Shown: positions 1 to 12,834, numbered from the stretch's first letter. The stretch: DNA of 64,000 bases from Neurospora intermedia (GCA_037102815.1 BTPP01000006.1:1240001-1304000), one strand, 5' to 3'. Notes: generated by a model not told the origin, from the letters alone. Made by a program: numbers and translations.

Positions 1-1415
<1,415 letters not shown>

Positions 1416-3741
1416 ATGTCTGAATAGCGTAGCATAGTCTAGATGAATGTCGATGAATACCTTTGGATGAATGAACATGACATGGCCTCGGTTCGCTTTC
1501 TTTGTTTCCTTTAAAAGTAGGCCATGTCGATTGTCGCGATATACTCGAAAAGCACATTGCTGATAAGTCTGAACTCTACTGTCGCCATCGATTTAAAAGG
1601 AGATGAATGTATCTGCCTACTCTGGCCGTAACCAGCCAGACGGTCGATTTTTGTCAACCTGAAGAGTATACCACTTGGCACCGTGATAGCGAGGCGCAGC
1701 TTCTTGGAAATGCTTGGGATGACCATCCTCATGCATCTGATATTAGGACGACCCTATGGACATGTCAAGAGTCTCCTCCAGCGACAACCACACTGCTTCT
1801 CAAGCTGCCCGTAAACTGAACGTCTACAACATATATCTACACCATTTATAGCACAGTACATCTCAGACGACGATAAGAGCCGCCCAGATTCTTGGCCCGA
1901 AGCCCGCAAGCGTCTGAGAAGGCTGTTGCCTTCTTGGTATTTCCAATACGGCAATGAATATTTGAAGCCAAGAAATGATTCTTACGTGTACTGCGTACTA
2001 CATGCATATATCACTGCTGACAAAGTTACACAGTAAAGAAGCAGAATCGAGATTCGGGTAGGGCTTGGCGGATTTAGGGATCTCGCTGGCTCACACCTGA
2101 CTGGGGAAAGCGGGATTTCGATTCTACTAGGGATATAGTGTAGCTGCGTTGTGAGGCGTTGTGAGTGGATGGTGAGTTGCAGAATTGCGTGGCGGTGGAT
2201 TTTCTGGAATGTTATTGGTGGATACTGTCATGAGTAAGGCATAAAGTGGGACTGTACAGAAAATGAGGGTTAAATTTATCGGAATATTAAGTCCATGATA
2301 TGAAGCCCGTTGGTCGGTTTGGGGAGAGACGGGAAGGTGAGTGAGTCAGGAATACCTGAAAAGTGAAGAGCCGCAGTAAGGGACTGTCTAGACTAGCTAG
2401 ACTGGTGGAACAGGTAAAAGACGAGAAGTCCGACGAAAGCGATATGACGAATGTTATATGGGAGTTGTAGCTGTCACAGCCACGGCCTGACAAAGTTTCA
2501 GCTCGTCTTCTGCTGGCTACTTGGGCTCATAGGTAAGGTACCCTGCTGTGCACGTTCCCGTCTTTGCCTCCGGTCCAGTGTACCTGATGCATAACACGCA
2601 TATTGACAGCGTGAAGAGCACATTGGATTATCTCCGGCAGGCGTCAGACGCAGTCGTGGCAGTGTTTTACGGCCAACGACGACAAAGAGACTGACTGTAT
2701 TGGATGAATTCAGTGAGATATTGGAAGATATGAAAATTCGATGGATACACTGCCACTGCCACAATGGACTTGGTTGAAGATGCCAGGGACAACGTACGGT
2801 ACCGGCTCGGTTTCCTAGCAATGGTTGAGTGTTTCAGGGTGTGAAAAAGAACCCCGAAAAAAGGGTACATGTAGTGTATGATTCACAAAAGGGAACCCTT
2901 CCAGATCCGGCAATTCCTGGCCTTGTTTCGCTGGAGATAACGGGGTGGGTGGGGCTCTCTTACACCCGGACACTTTAATTTTGAATCTCGGGCTGTCCAA
3001 GAGCCCGGCTTGTGTGTCTTGGGGTCCAACTTGTCTTGACTGACGATTTATGTATCCCCGGTTCCTTGTATTTTTCTACAGTACTTTCGTGGGCATACGG
3101 CGGAGAACTGAAGACAAAGGGAAGAAGGGGCCGTATGGCTAGAAGGAGATGGATACATGGACATCTGGAGAAGAGAGTGGACAAAAAGGGCAGGGAAAGA
3201 AAAAAAAAAAAAATCAAAGGCCAAGACATTTCGGGAACTAAGCCTCTCTTTTCCTTCTTCATGCCCGCCTTGGCTGGATATTGAAGGCACCCCTCGCATT
3301 CGTACACTACACTTAACAACCTTGAAGACCGAGCCGAGCAAAGCCTGATCGAGGAATCTGTGATACTGTGTGATGGATAGCGATCGAGGGAACCAGTGAA
3401 CTGGAGAGGAGCGGATTCCGGTTGCCTTCATCAATCTGCTTTTTTCTCTCACAATCCCCCTTGCCCCCCTTCACTCCATCTCTTCAAACCCAACCTGTGT
3501 TATTAGTACTTTAGCATCTTATATCTGTATCGTCCATTGTGTTCAGGTTACCGCATTCACGGCTTCCATTCATCTTTATACACCAGACTAATCCCTCCGA
3601 GGCTCATTGCGCCGACCCGCACATCAGACGAACGACTTTCATCTCATCATCCTGTTGTGACACCTACTTTTCGGCAGCGCAGCCACCCCCTGTGTACGCC
3701 ATAGCTCAACGCCAGAATATAGGGCTGAGATATCAGTTCTC
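1416..3741. other. Long intergenic region, LysRS 3' flank and ABC promoter/leader
   Basis: I see no gene in these 2.3 kb; the short open frames lack family signal and good starts. Nt 3199-3213 is an A-rich run following a purine-rich stretch. From about 3435 the plus strand becomes strongly pyrimidine-rich (C/T-rich around 3450-3495), typical of fungal core promoters and 5' leaders, so transcription of the ABC gene probably starts near there (inference). Confidence 0.5.
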
Positions 3742-3759
3742 ATGGCTTCGCGGCGCTAG
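3742..3759 (+). promoter_or_regulatory. Short upstream ORF in the ABC transporter leader
   Basis: ATG GCT TCG CGG CGC TAG encodes five codons and ends 26 nt before the ABC transporter start at 3786. If the leader contains this site, as the pyrimidine-rich promoter around 3450-3495 suggests, scanning ribosomes would meet it first. Its effect on translation is inference. Confidence 0.4.
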
Positions 3760-3785
3760 TCACACTGACGGAACTAACCGCCAAC

Positions 3786-6700
3786 ATGGCGATAATCAGT
3801 CAAACATGGACGCTTACGCGCAAGAATCTGCTCATCGTCCTTAACCGACACACCAACGCTACAATTATCCGCGCTTTTGTCCTTCCCGTCCTTGTTGTCG
3901 CCTTCTTGAGTTTCGCCAAGAACCTCTTCGTCCCCTACGCCGTTTTCGGCATCAGCAAGGTCCATCCTGTGCGCTCTCTTTCCGATGGCCTGCAAGCCTC
4001 CAGCGGGACCGGCCGCAACACGGTCGCCTTTGTCAACAACGGCCTGCGCGGCGGAGAAATTGATCGGGTTATCCAAGAGCTGGCCACCGTTGTGCGTGAT
4101 GCCGGCAAGAACGCCTCCATTGCCGAATCCGAGCAGGATTTAATCTGGACCTGTCGTGCCTCGCTACGCGGCGTCACCCCTTGCTATGGCGCCGTCGTCT
4201 TCTACTCTTCGCCTGACGAGGGTCCTGGTGGAATTTGGAACTATACGCTCCGTGCCGATAGCGCGCTGGGTACCGGAAAGATCAACGTCGATAAGGATGA
4301 CAACGACGCCCAGGTCTATATGCTTCCTCTACAGCGCGCTGTCGATGCTGCCATCACACGCAATGGCCAGCAGAAGCTACCTGAGGAACAGGACGAGTAT
4401 CCCTTCACCTCTTTGACCAAGGAGGAGCGCGCCGACCGTGTCAGACAGCTGTACCAAAAGACCATATATAACGTCCTGGGTGTCACCTTCCTCATCAGCG
4501 TCATTGGTGTCTGCTACCATCTGGTTGGATTTATGGCTTCGGAGCGCGAGACGGGCATGTCGACTTTGGTGGAGGCCATGATGTTCACCAAGAGAACTTG
4601 GGAGGGCCAGGCCGCGCGACTGCTGTCATATCATCTCGGCTTCACCCTCCTGTACCTGCCTGGTTACATTGTCAGCTCCATCATTATGTGGGCGGCCGTC
4701 TTCAGGACCAGCAGCGTTGGTATCCTCATTATCTACCATATTCTCGCCGGTCTATCGTTGGCTTCCTTCTCTATCTTGGGCGCGGCTTTCTTCAAAAAAG
4801 CACAGCTCAGTGGTATCTCCATCGTCATCCTTTACATTCTGCTCGGTGTCATTGCCCAGATCATCACGGCACCCAAGACTGCCACGGTTGTCGTCCTCAG
4901 TTTGTTGTTCATGCCCTGCAATTACACCTACTTCATCGCTTACCTTGCACGCTTTGAGGCCAAGGATATGGCAACCAACCTCGGCAAGAGTGCTCCTGAT
5001 AGCCCCTCACAAGTGGCCGGTATCGTGTTTTGGATCTTCCTGATTGTTCAGATCTTTGCTTATCCCATTCTCGGTGCTATAATCGAGAGATACCTCCACG
5101 GAACCACTTCTTCCACCCGCAACATCGCCTACGGCGAGAACTCGGAGCTGGGACCCGACAATGCTGTCCAGCTGGATGGCTTCACCAAGATTTACAAGCC
5201 GGGCCCTTTTCGCAACATGTTTTCCTTTTTGTCTAAACCGAGAGAGCCCGTTATTGCTGTCAATGGCTTGACCCTCACTGCCCGTCGCGGTCAGATTCTC
5301 GTTTTGCTTGGCGCCAACGGTAGCGGCAAGAGTACCACGCTCGACATTATCGCTGGCATCAACAAACTTTCCAGCGGCAGCATCACCGTTGACGGCACCG
5401 GCGGTCTCGGAATTGCTCCTCAGAAGAACGTTCTTTGGGACGAGCTCACGGTCGAGGAACATCTTCGCATCTTCAACCGGCTCAAGTCTCCCAACCAGCT
5501 TGCCACCAAAGAGGAGATCTTGGAACTTATCAGCGGCGTTGATCTCGCCCAAAAGGTTGACGCAAGATCTGGTACTCTCTCTGGCGGCCAGAAGCGCAAG
5601 CTCCAGCTCGGTATGATGTTGACAGGCGGCTCCGCCGTCTGCTGCATTGATGAAGTCTCCAGCGGTATCGATCCACTTTCTCGTCGCAAGATCTGGGACA
5701 TCCTCCTTGCCGAGCGTGGGCGTCGCACCATGATTCTCACTACTCATTTCCTGGACGAGGCTGATCTTCTTGCTGACCATATCGCCATCATGTCCAAGGG
5801 CACGCTCCGCGCCGAGGGCTCTTCGGTCGAACTCAAGAACCGCATGGGTGGATACAGAATTCATCTGAACAACGCCAAGTACATCTCCAACTCGCCCAAC
5901 GTCTCTGGTGTCCAGAAGAAGGTTTCCCCCGAGGAGATTACCTATATCGCTTCTACCTCGGCCGCGGCAGCTCAAGTTATCAAGGAGCTTGCGATTACTG
6001 GCATCTCGGATTATCGCTTCTCTGGACCTACCATTGAGGATGTGTTCTTGCAACTTGCTGAGGAGGTTCGGGCGGAAGATGGCGCGAGACTCGACCAGTT
6101 CCAAAGCACCGCCGCTGTCTTAGGCGCGCAACGGAGTACGGAAAAGCAGTCTTCGACCGAGATGGTTAACGATGCCCCTGTTGATGACACAACCAAGCCC
6201 GGTCTTAACCTCCTGTCTGGTCAGCGTATCGGATATTTTAAGCAGGGTGTAGTTCTCTTCCGCAAGAGGATGACCATCCTCAAGCGCAACTGGTTCCCGA
6301 CCCTCGCTGCATTTGCCATTCCCATCATCGCTGCCGGTTTAGTCACTTTGTTCGTCATGGGCAAGGACCCTGTTGGCTGCAGCCCTGCAGATCAGTCTTC
6401 TCGTCGTGTTGCAACTAACCTCTTCGCCTCCGATTTCGACCTCTTCATGATAGCTGGTCCCTCGGACAAGTTCTCGGCTACTAACCTCGCCCGTCTTTTT
6501 GCTCCCATCTACATAGCTACCCAGGACAACGCTAGCAGCAGCGGCAACTCTTCGAGTATTGGCATGAACCCCCTGGACCTGTTCAAGAACATCACGCTGG
6601 TTGACACTGTGGATGAGTTCAACTCGGCTGTGGTGCAGTATCGCAAGAACATCACTCCCGCCGCTGTCTGGCTTGGGGACGACAACTCTGTTCCGACCAT

Positions 6701-8774
6701 GACCTACAGGTCCGACAGCGTGGAGATGTTCACCGCTTGGTTCGGCCAGTGGATCACCGACATGATGCTGTCCAACACTACGATTGCTTCTCAGTTTGTC
6801 AACTTTGACATTCCCTTCGCTCCCGACACCGGAAAGTCTCTCCAGATGCTTGTCTACATGAGTCTGGCGCTCTGCGCCTACCCCGGTTTCTTCGCTTTGT
6901 ACCCCAACGTTGAGCGCCGTTCGTTTGTGCGTGGCTTGCAATACTCGAACGGTGTGCGTCCCCTGCCTCTCTGGCTCGCCTACACTACCTTCGACTTCCT
7001 CATAGTCCTCGTCGCGAGCGCCATCATGACGGCTCTGCTCGCCGGCCTGGCCAGTGTCTGGCACCACGTCGGATATCTGTTCATCATCTTCGTCCTCTAC
7101 GGTCTCGCCTCGATTTTGCTGGCCTATGTTATTTCGCTCTGGAGCAACAACCAGCTTTCGGCCTACGCATTCACCGCCGGTGGCCAGGTAGTCATGTTCC
7201 TCATCTACCTGATCGCCTACATGTGCACCATCACCTACGGCCCTGTCGACAAGGTGGATGATATGCTCGTCGTGGTGCACTTCGTCGTAGCCATCTTCGC
7301 CCCCATCGGCTCGCTCACCCGCGCCCTCTTCATCGCGCTAAACCTTTTCTCAACAGCCTGCGATGGCGACAAGCTCGCCTCGTACCCGGGTGGCATCCTC
7401 CAGTACGGCGGTCCGATCCTGTATTTGATTCTTCAGTCCATCATCCTCTTCATCCTCCTCGTCTGGGTTGACGCCGGCAACCCCGGCTCAACCCTCAAGC
7501 AGCTCTTCAAGCGCAAGCCGCGCTCCGCCCCGCCCACCGTCACGCAAGAAGCAGCCAGCATCTCCGACGAAGAAGTCGCCCACGAGCTCGTCCGCGTCAA
7601 GTCCACCGCCACTGGCAGCGGGGTCGCCGGCACCAACAACACCGACGGTCTACAGGTCGTCAACCTAACCAAGACCTTCGGGCGCAACACAGCCGTGGAC
7701 AACGTAACCTTTGGCATCCCTCACGGGCAAGTCTTCGCCCTCTTAGGCCCCAACGGCGCCGGCAAATCGACCACCATATCCATCATCCGCGGCGACGTCA
7801 AGCCCGACTACAATTCAGGCGGCGACGTCTTTGTCGAACAATCCTCCGTCGCCCGCTCTCTCGCCGCCGCGCGCTCCCACCTCGGCGTCTGTCCCCAATT
7901 CGACGCAGTCGACACCATGACCGTTCTCGAGCATCTGCGCTTCTACGCGCGCGTGCGCGGCATCCCCGCTTCCGGCATAGAATACAACGTCGACCAAGTC
8001 ATCCGCGCCGTCGGCCTGACCCAATTCCGCGACCGCATGGCGCGTGCGCTGTCAGGAGGAAACAAACGCAAGCTGTCTCTCGGTATCGCTCTGATGGGCA
8101 ACCCCACCGTGGTATTGCTTGACGAACCCTCCTCCGGCCTGGACGCGGCCGCCAAGCGCATCATGTGGCGCACCCTCGCCGAAACCGTGCCCGGCCGCTC
8201 GATCCTGCTCACCACCCACAGCATGGAGGAAGCCGACGCGTTGGCGGGCAGAGCCGGCATCCTCGCCAAGCGCATGCTCGCCATGGGATCGGTCGACTCG
8301 TTGCGCAAACGCTTCGGCGATACATTGCACGTCCACCTCGTCTGCCGTGGCGCGCCGCGCACGTCGGACGCCCGGATTGCGCACATCCACGCCTGGGTTG
8401 AATCCACCTTTGGCTCTGCCGCCGCGATGGAGGGGAAGACATATCACGGGCAGATGCGGTTTGCCGTACCCGCCGCTGTCGTCCTTTCCCTCACCACTGG
8501 CATTATGAACCAGCGGGCAGATAAGGGAATGGCAGCGGAAGAAATCAGGGAGACGGAAACGCAGCAAAGCACGACGGGCGCGATAGGCAAGTTGGTCGTG
8601 TTACTTGAAGAGCAGAGGGAGGAGTTGGGCGTGGAGCATTTCAGTGTTAGTCCGACGACGTTGGATCAGGTCTTCTTGGAGGTCGTGGGGAGGCATGATG
8701 TTAGGGAGGAAGGGTATGCGGCTCCGGAGGAGGGGAAGAAAAGGTGGTTGAAGGGGTGGTTTAAGAGAAGTTAG
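3786..8774 (+). CDS. Full-length ABCA-type ABC transporter
   Basis: Single-exon 1662-aa membrane ATPase, probably moving lipids or other hydrophobic substrates across a membrane (substrate not readable). Architecture is TMD1-NBD1-TMD2-NBD2: a first membrane segment near residues 24-45, a large lumenal/extracellular loop to about 225, a helix cluster to about 430, then NBD1 with Walker A GANGSGKST (about 509), signature LSGGQKRK and Walker B CCIDEVSSGIDP. TMD2 begins near 835 (TLAAFAIPIIAAGLVTLFVMG), with a second loop and helix cluster to about 1235. NBD2 has Walker A GPNGAGKST (about 1321), Q-loop CPQFDA, signature LSGGNKRK and Walker B VVLLDEPSSGLDA. Both NBDs keep the catalytic glutamate and switch histidine (TTHFLDEAD, TTHSMEEAD), so both sites look competent. 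The long extracytoplasmic loops and NBD order are diagnostic of the ABCA subfamily. The start is the ATG in a CCAACATGG context; no introns are needed. Confidence 0.96.
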   Translation: MAIISQTWTLTRKNLLIVLNRHTNATIIRAFVLPVLVVAFLSFAKNLFVPYAVFGISKVHPVRSLSDGLQASSGTGRNTVAFVNNGLRGGEIDRVIQELATVVRDAGKNASIAESEQDLIWTCRASLRGVTPCYGAVVFYSSPDEGPGGIWNYTLRADSALGTGKINVDKDDNDAQVYMLPLQRAVDAAITRNGQQKLPEEQDEYPFTSLTKEERADRVRQLYQKTIYNVLGVTFLISVIGVCYHLVGFMASERETGMSTLVEAMMFTKRTWEGQAARLLSYHLGFTLLYLPGYIVSSIIMWAAVFRTSSVGILIIYHILAGLSLASFSILGAAFFKKAQLSGISIVILYILLGVIAQIITAPKTATVVVLSLLFMPCNYTYFIAYLARFEAKDMATNLGKSAPDSPSQVAGIVFWIFLIVQIFAYPILGAIIERYLHGTTSSTRNIAYGENSELGPDNAVQLDGFTKIYKPGPFRNMFSFLSKPREPVIAVNGLTLTARRGQILVLLGANGSGKSTTLDIIAGINKLSSGSITVDGTGGLGIAPQKNVLWDELTVEEHLRIFNRLKSPNQLATKEEILELISGVDLAQKVDARSGTLSGGQKRKLQLGMMLTGGSAVCCIDEVSSGIDPLSRRKIWDILLAERGRRTMILTTHFLDEADLLADHIAIMSKGTLRAEGSSVELKNRMGGYRIHLNNAKYISNSPNVSGVQKKVSPEEITYIASTSAAAAQVIKELAITGISDYRFSGPTIEDVFLQLAEEVRAEDGARLDQFQSTAAVLGAQRSTEKQSSTEMVNDAPVDDTTKPGLNLLSGQRIGYFKQGVVLFRKRMTILKRNWFPTLAAFAIPIIAAGLVTLFVMGKDPVGCSPADQSSRRVATNLFASDFDLFMIAGPSDKFSATNLARLFAPIYIATQDNASSSGNSSSIGMNPLDLFKNITLVDTVDEFNSAVVQYRKNITPAAVWLGDDNSVPTMTYRSDSVEMFTAWFGQWITDMMLSNTTIASQFVNFDIPFAPDTGKSLQMLVYMSLALCAYPGFFALYPNVERRSFVRGLQYSNGVRPLPLWLAYTTFDFLIVLVASAIMTALLAGLASVWHHVGYLFIIFVLYGLASILLAYVISLWSNNQLSAYAFTAGGQVVMFLIYLIAYMCTITYGPVDKVDDMLVVVHFVVAIFAPIGSLTRALFIALNLFSTACDGDKLASYPGGILQYGGPILYLILQSIILFILLVWVDAGNPGSTLKQLFKRKPRSAPPTVTQEAASISDEEVAHELVRVKSTATGSGVAGTNNTDGLQVVNLTKTFGRNTAVDNVTFGIPHGQVFALLGPNGAGKSTTISIIRGDVKPDYNSGGDVFVEQSSVARSLAAARSHLGVCPQFDAVDTMTVLEHLRFYARVRGIPASGIEYNVDQVIRAVGLTQFRDRMARALSGGNKRKLSLGIALMGNPTVVLLDEPSSGLDAAAKRIMWRTLAETVPGRSILLTTHSMEEADALAGRAGILAKRMLAMGSVDSLRKRFGDTLHVHLVCRGAPRTSDARIAHIHAWVESTFGSAAAMEGKTYHGQMRFAVPAAVVLSLTTGIMNQRADKGMAAEEIRETETQQSTTGAIGKLVVLLEEQREELGVEHFSVSPTTLDQVFLEVVGRHDVREEGYAAPEEGKKRWLKGWFKRS

Positions 8775-8797
8775 GAGAAAAGTTGTGATGTGGGAAA

Positions 8798-8814
8798 GGG
8801 GGGGGGGGGAGGGG
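8798..8814 (+). repeat. G12 homopolymer plus G4 run
   Basis: Twelve consecutive G (8798-8809), one A, then four G, preceded by GGGAAA. It lies about 24 nt after the ABC transporter stop codon, so it would be in the 3' UTR or terminator region. It has quadruplex potential and is likely length-variable. Confidence 0.8.
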
Positions 8815-8887
8815 ATTTGTGAAGAGTAATGTTTAGACTTTACATGTGTTTTGGATATTTGATGGTAATGTTTGGCTATATTTCTAT

Positions 8888-8914
8888 GCTGCTGCTGCTG
8901 CTGCTGCTTCTGCT
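8888..8914 (+). repeat. (GCT)7 trinucleotide microsatellite with one TCT interruption
   Basis: Seven uninterrupted GCT units, then TCT, then GCT, about 115 nt past the ABC transporter stop and outside any supported coding region. Confidence 0.85.
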
Positions 8915-9672
8915 GCAAGCGTTGTTCTAGACAATGAGTCAGCGAGCGAGAGCGTTTTGGAGTTGGAACGTCGAAGAGGTGGTGCAAAGAGAAATGGATG
9001 CGTTATGAACTCAAGCGACCGTCAGGGTTAGGAGTGACGACATATCAGTCAATTTATCCTTGGTTGGCTCGGAAGTTCTCTTTACATCACTTATCCGTTT
9101 CTTTTTTTGTCTTCTTGGTTCCAGAGGGTTCAGGTTTGTTTGTTGTATATACCCAATCTTTCACTTTCAGGTTCTACACTTCAAATATCGTACAAACGAA
9201 TTCTATATATTTAGAACTTCTCACAATCGACCGCGCTGCATGCTGTTATACCCGGCGTAATGGTCGTATGAACATTTTGAATACGTTACGGTTCATATAC
9301 TATCACACTTCTATCACGACCTTTCCTAGCCGTGGCAAGCCGTGGTACACTGTCTATATTCGCTTTGTCTTCACAGCCACTTCGCCCGGGTATACCAAAC
9401 GTCCAGTACGTGATTTGATTGAGACAACCCATGAACCATATCTTGCACTCCTTTATCTACACATCTATCATGCATCAAGAGACCATGTCCGTATATGTCA
9501 TCATCCTGACCCGTTGCGAAGTAGTAGAAGCGACGACGGCGACGACGATGCATAAAATGGTATCGATAATATAAAGAGAACTCATGCAAAAATTCTAACA
9601 GAAACATACAGGAAGCAAAGAAACCCAAACCAAACCCCAGGACACAAACGGGTTGCAATAAGCAACGACCGC

Positions 9673-11509
9673 TCACCTGAGGTAAGAAACAGGATTCCTG
9701 TGTCTCTCCTTGAAGTGCTTCTTCATACCCACCACCTCAGCGCGCTTATACGAGTCCACCTCCCTCTGGCGGCCCTTCTCCACCACCTTCCGGACCTCCT
9801 TGCTCTCCACATCCCTGATACCGTTGGCGCCGATGAGACCTCTCGTCTCACGCGTGATGACGTGCCTGCCGTGCGCCTTGCGGTCTCTGAGCTGAACCTC
9901 CATGTTTCTCCTGAATCTCGGCTCGCCGTCGCTGTCGTACTGCATCTCTGCATCTTCGCCATCTTCACCACCGGCAGCTTCGAGAAGGAGCTGCTGCTGG
10001 CGCTCCTCGGGCGTGGGATAGTTGTGCAGGTTCTGGCGGAAGTAGCGGTTGAGCGAGCGGTGGCCGACGGAGCGGCCGGATGGCAGATGAAGCTCGTACT
10101 CGTCGTAGTAGACGGCGTTGACGCCCTTCCTGCTGTGGGCATGGAAGCCGTCCGCCTGGCGGTGGGGACGCGGGTCGTCGCGCGAGTGGTGGCGGTGGCT
10201 GGCCAGACGCTCGTACTGGTGGTAATGGCCCTCGCCGGGGACGGCATGGAGGTCGTCCGAGTCGAGAGACGAGGCCGAACTGTCAGTCTCCCAGCCCTCT
10301 TCGTCGCCGCCTTCGCCTTCGCCGTCTTCGCCTTCGACAACCTCGACCTTGGCTTCGCGCTTGCCGCCCAGCTTGGCGCCACCGGCTCCTTCCTCTTCCT
10401 CTTCCTCCTCATCCTCGGTATCCCAATCGTCGCCGTCGGAGTAGGTGCTGCGGAAGTCGTAGAATTCACCGATCTCAAGCTGCTCCTCCTCGGTGGTGTA
10501 AGGAATCTGGCAATGGCCCTTGTCACGCATGTGTGTTTGCACGGCGAAAGTGTTGGAACGCATCTTGCCGCACATCAGACACTCGTTCAGCTCAAACACA
10601 CGTCTCCTGAGCGAACCGAGAAGACCCTCCAAATCAACAAGGTACTGCTTCTCGGGGATAAACATGCCGTGTATCCTCTCCATGTGGGTAGCGTTGAGAG
10701 CGGGAGTGGGGGACTCGTAGTTGCAGAACAAGCACTGCTTGAGGACGGTGACATCGGCTTCGGGCTGGGTAGGGGTGGCGGTTCCGGAAGTCTCGGGCTC
10801 TTCGCTAGCAGCAGCATCTTCCACGGGGTGGTCCTCCTTGTGCTGGTCGGCGGCAGAGAGATGGGGGTTGGCGGGACGGTCAACGGGCGAGGCAGTCTCC
10901 TCGATCTTGGCCTGCTTGATACCTTCGACAACCTCATTGAACTCCTCCTCGGCATCAGAATCGACTTCGGACTTGGCCTCCGAAGCGGGCTCGCCCAAAG
11001 AAAAAGTCGAGCTCATGACCGAGCTAACCTCGTCGTCGGCCTTTGTGCGCCCAATGGCGGCAGGGCCCCTCGAGGCCAAAGCAGCGGCCCTCATCTTGTG
11101 GTTCTTGCTGCTGATGTGGTTCTTGTACGAGTTCTCGCTGTAGTAGGTCTTGGAGCAAGCTTCGCAGGTCATTTCGAAGCTGGCCTTGTCTGTTTGCGCA
11201 GTAACCTCGGCGCGGGACTGGAGAACCTTTTCGGTGAAGACCTCGGAGGAGATGGGCGGGAGGGATGCGACGCGGCGCTTGAGGTTATAGCGACTAGTGG
11301 ACGAGATCAGTCATCTGTTAAAAATCAAGATCATGAGGGTTCTTGGAAACAACATACTGCCAGTCACTGCGCATGTGACCCTTTTGCAAGTCGATGTTGC
11401 GAAATGCGACTTGACAGGTGTTGCACGTAAACGGATGAGTGGTTCCCTGGTCCATCCTCGAGACATCGGCGGCCATGGGGACCGTCCTGCTGGCGGAAAT
11501 AGTAGCCAT
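9673..11509 (-). CDS. rei1: Pre-60S ribosome biogenesis factor REI1/ZNF622-like, four zinc fingers
   Basis: Cytoplasmic 60S maturation factor that in yeast helps release Arx1/Alb1 and recycle shuttling factors. Two exons: 11358-11509 and 9673-11293, joined across a 64-nt intron (GTATGT...CTAG) that restores RSDWHRYNLKRR, the conserved Rei1 finger 1 tail. The product is 590 aa. Finger 1 has C29/C32 with histidines in KGHMRSDWH; finger 2 is TCEACSKTYYSENSYKNH from about residue 93; finger 3 is CLFCNYESPTPALNATHMERIH; finger 4 is ECLMCGKMRSNTFAVQTH. The family's EFYDFRSTYSD block follows, with an acidic EEEEEEEE stretch between it and the C-terminal region. Start ATG at 11509 gives MATISASRT. 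It diverges from the HECT ligase gene over a shared 1.3 kb upstream region. Confidence 0.95.
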
Positions 11510-12825
11510 TTTGGTGGTGTTGCTTGGAGATGATGGTGTTTGCGACCGAGAAAGATCTCTTGAGAATCGAAGAAAAAGAAAGTCGGTTTTGTAGAGGCTG
11601 CTTTTTATTAATAATCAGGCAATATGCGCTGATTCGCAATGTGAAGCCGGGGCCGTGATGGGTTGGCCCGAAGGATGAGAAAGCCGGGGGAATTCCTGCT
11701 GCTTCTTTTTTGCCACTGGGTCACTCGTCTGCTGGCGAGTGAGGTGGTGGTGACTGGTGTCCGGTGATGATGTTGACAAGAGACAAGAATCGGTGGTGGT
11801 TTATCTAAACCAAATTTTCCAAAGGCGGGTGGACACTTTGGTCGCTGTTACTGCACTGATAACCCGGCGCAATGGGTTAGGTGCGTCAGTGGGTGGGGGA
11901 CTAACAGGCATCCGCTGAAGGAAAACAGAGCGACGCAAATGTCCGATCTTGGTGGCGGTTTTGCCTTGCCTGCCCGCGGCTCCTCGCTGACCCTGCCCCT
12001 CCAAAAGCCCGCTAAAATCGCAAATCTTTTGGTGGGGCAAACAAAGTCCCTGGAAACTGGAATCGCAGGGGGAGGAGCCCCATTGTGAGCCATTCTGACG
12101 CAAGTCCCGTCACACACAGTGGGAGTTTCCCTGCTGAGTCAGACGACGGGGAACGGGAATCCGATGGTGCCGGCAACAACTTCACTATCTTCAACAGCGG
12201 GCATGTCTGGGGGAGGCCCGTGCGCTTCACGCGGATGAGCCCAGGATTTGACGCCGGCCGTGACGGTGAGCTTTCCAATCCCCTTGGCTTCAACGGTTGC
12301 GGTAGGTAGCAGCAGCGACCTCGACCCCAGGCGACACCACCAAGGGAACAGGGGCATTGTGCACTTGATGACCAGAACCCCCCCAGCACGAGCACTGGCG
12401 GCGCATCCAATATCCATCGATCTTCAGCCTTGCTCGGATTCAATCGACATTCATTCTCCGGGGTTTTCCTGGTCTCGGACTTGCTCCAACTTCCACTTTG
12501 GCGCCTGCTTCCAACTTCCACGATAGTATTGCTATACAATACTTATTTTTCCTCCATCGCCTCTTACGAACCTACAGCACCGAAAGCGCGGCGACTTCGT
12601 TGCGACGGAATAGACGCCGATTATCCCGACACCAATCTCGACTGGACCTCCCCATGCTTCCATCCGACGGCCCTTGAGCTGCTGCTTTCTTTGCGCCGAC
12701 ATACTCGATCGCATCGCAAACGATCGCATCATATCATCTCGCATCCCGTCACACTTTATACATTGCTATCGCGACACTTCGCTTTCCCTAGCTATTTGCC
12801 CGACGCCAAATCACGCCGCCAGTTG
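11510..12825. other. Shared upstream region of divergent rei1 and HECT genes
   Basis: About 1.3 kb between two divergent starts, so a bidirectional promoter region by position. The HECT-proximal part is C/T-rich (12480-12800), as expected for a leader. ORFs here on either strand are unsupported shadows; the 175-aa minus frame 12012-12539 has no recognisable motif. Confidence 0.5.
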
Positions 12826-12834
12826 ATGTCATGA
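12826..12834 (+). promoter_or_regulatory. Two-codon upstream ORF whose stop overlaps the HECT start
   Basis: ATG (12826) TCA TGA forms a Met-Ser-stop ORF. Its TGA (12832-12834) overlaps the main ATG (12831-12833) within TCATGA. A ribosome starting at the first ATG would terminate on the main start codon. The arrangement is seen directly; a termination-reinitiation role is inference. Confidence 0.6.

Larger units (their letters stand above)
8775..9672. other. Convergent intergenic region between ABC gene and rei1
   Basis: Holds the 3' flanks of two converging genes. No coding signal found; the plus-strand open frames at 8998-9555 lack family features. Contains the G-run and GCT repeat listed separately. 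Confidence 0.5.

Noticed and set aside
5007-7280. Minus-strand ORFs of 365 aa and 313 aa inside the ABC transporter
   Set aside because: Antisense shadows of a clearly conserved ABCA coding frame; no motif of their own.
9700-11430. 576-aa plus-strand ORF opposite rei1
   Set aside because: A shadow of rei1: codon bias leaves the antisense frame open, its sequence is a Leu/Val/Gly-rich mirror, and the minus strand carries four family zinc fingers.
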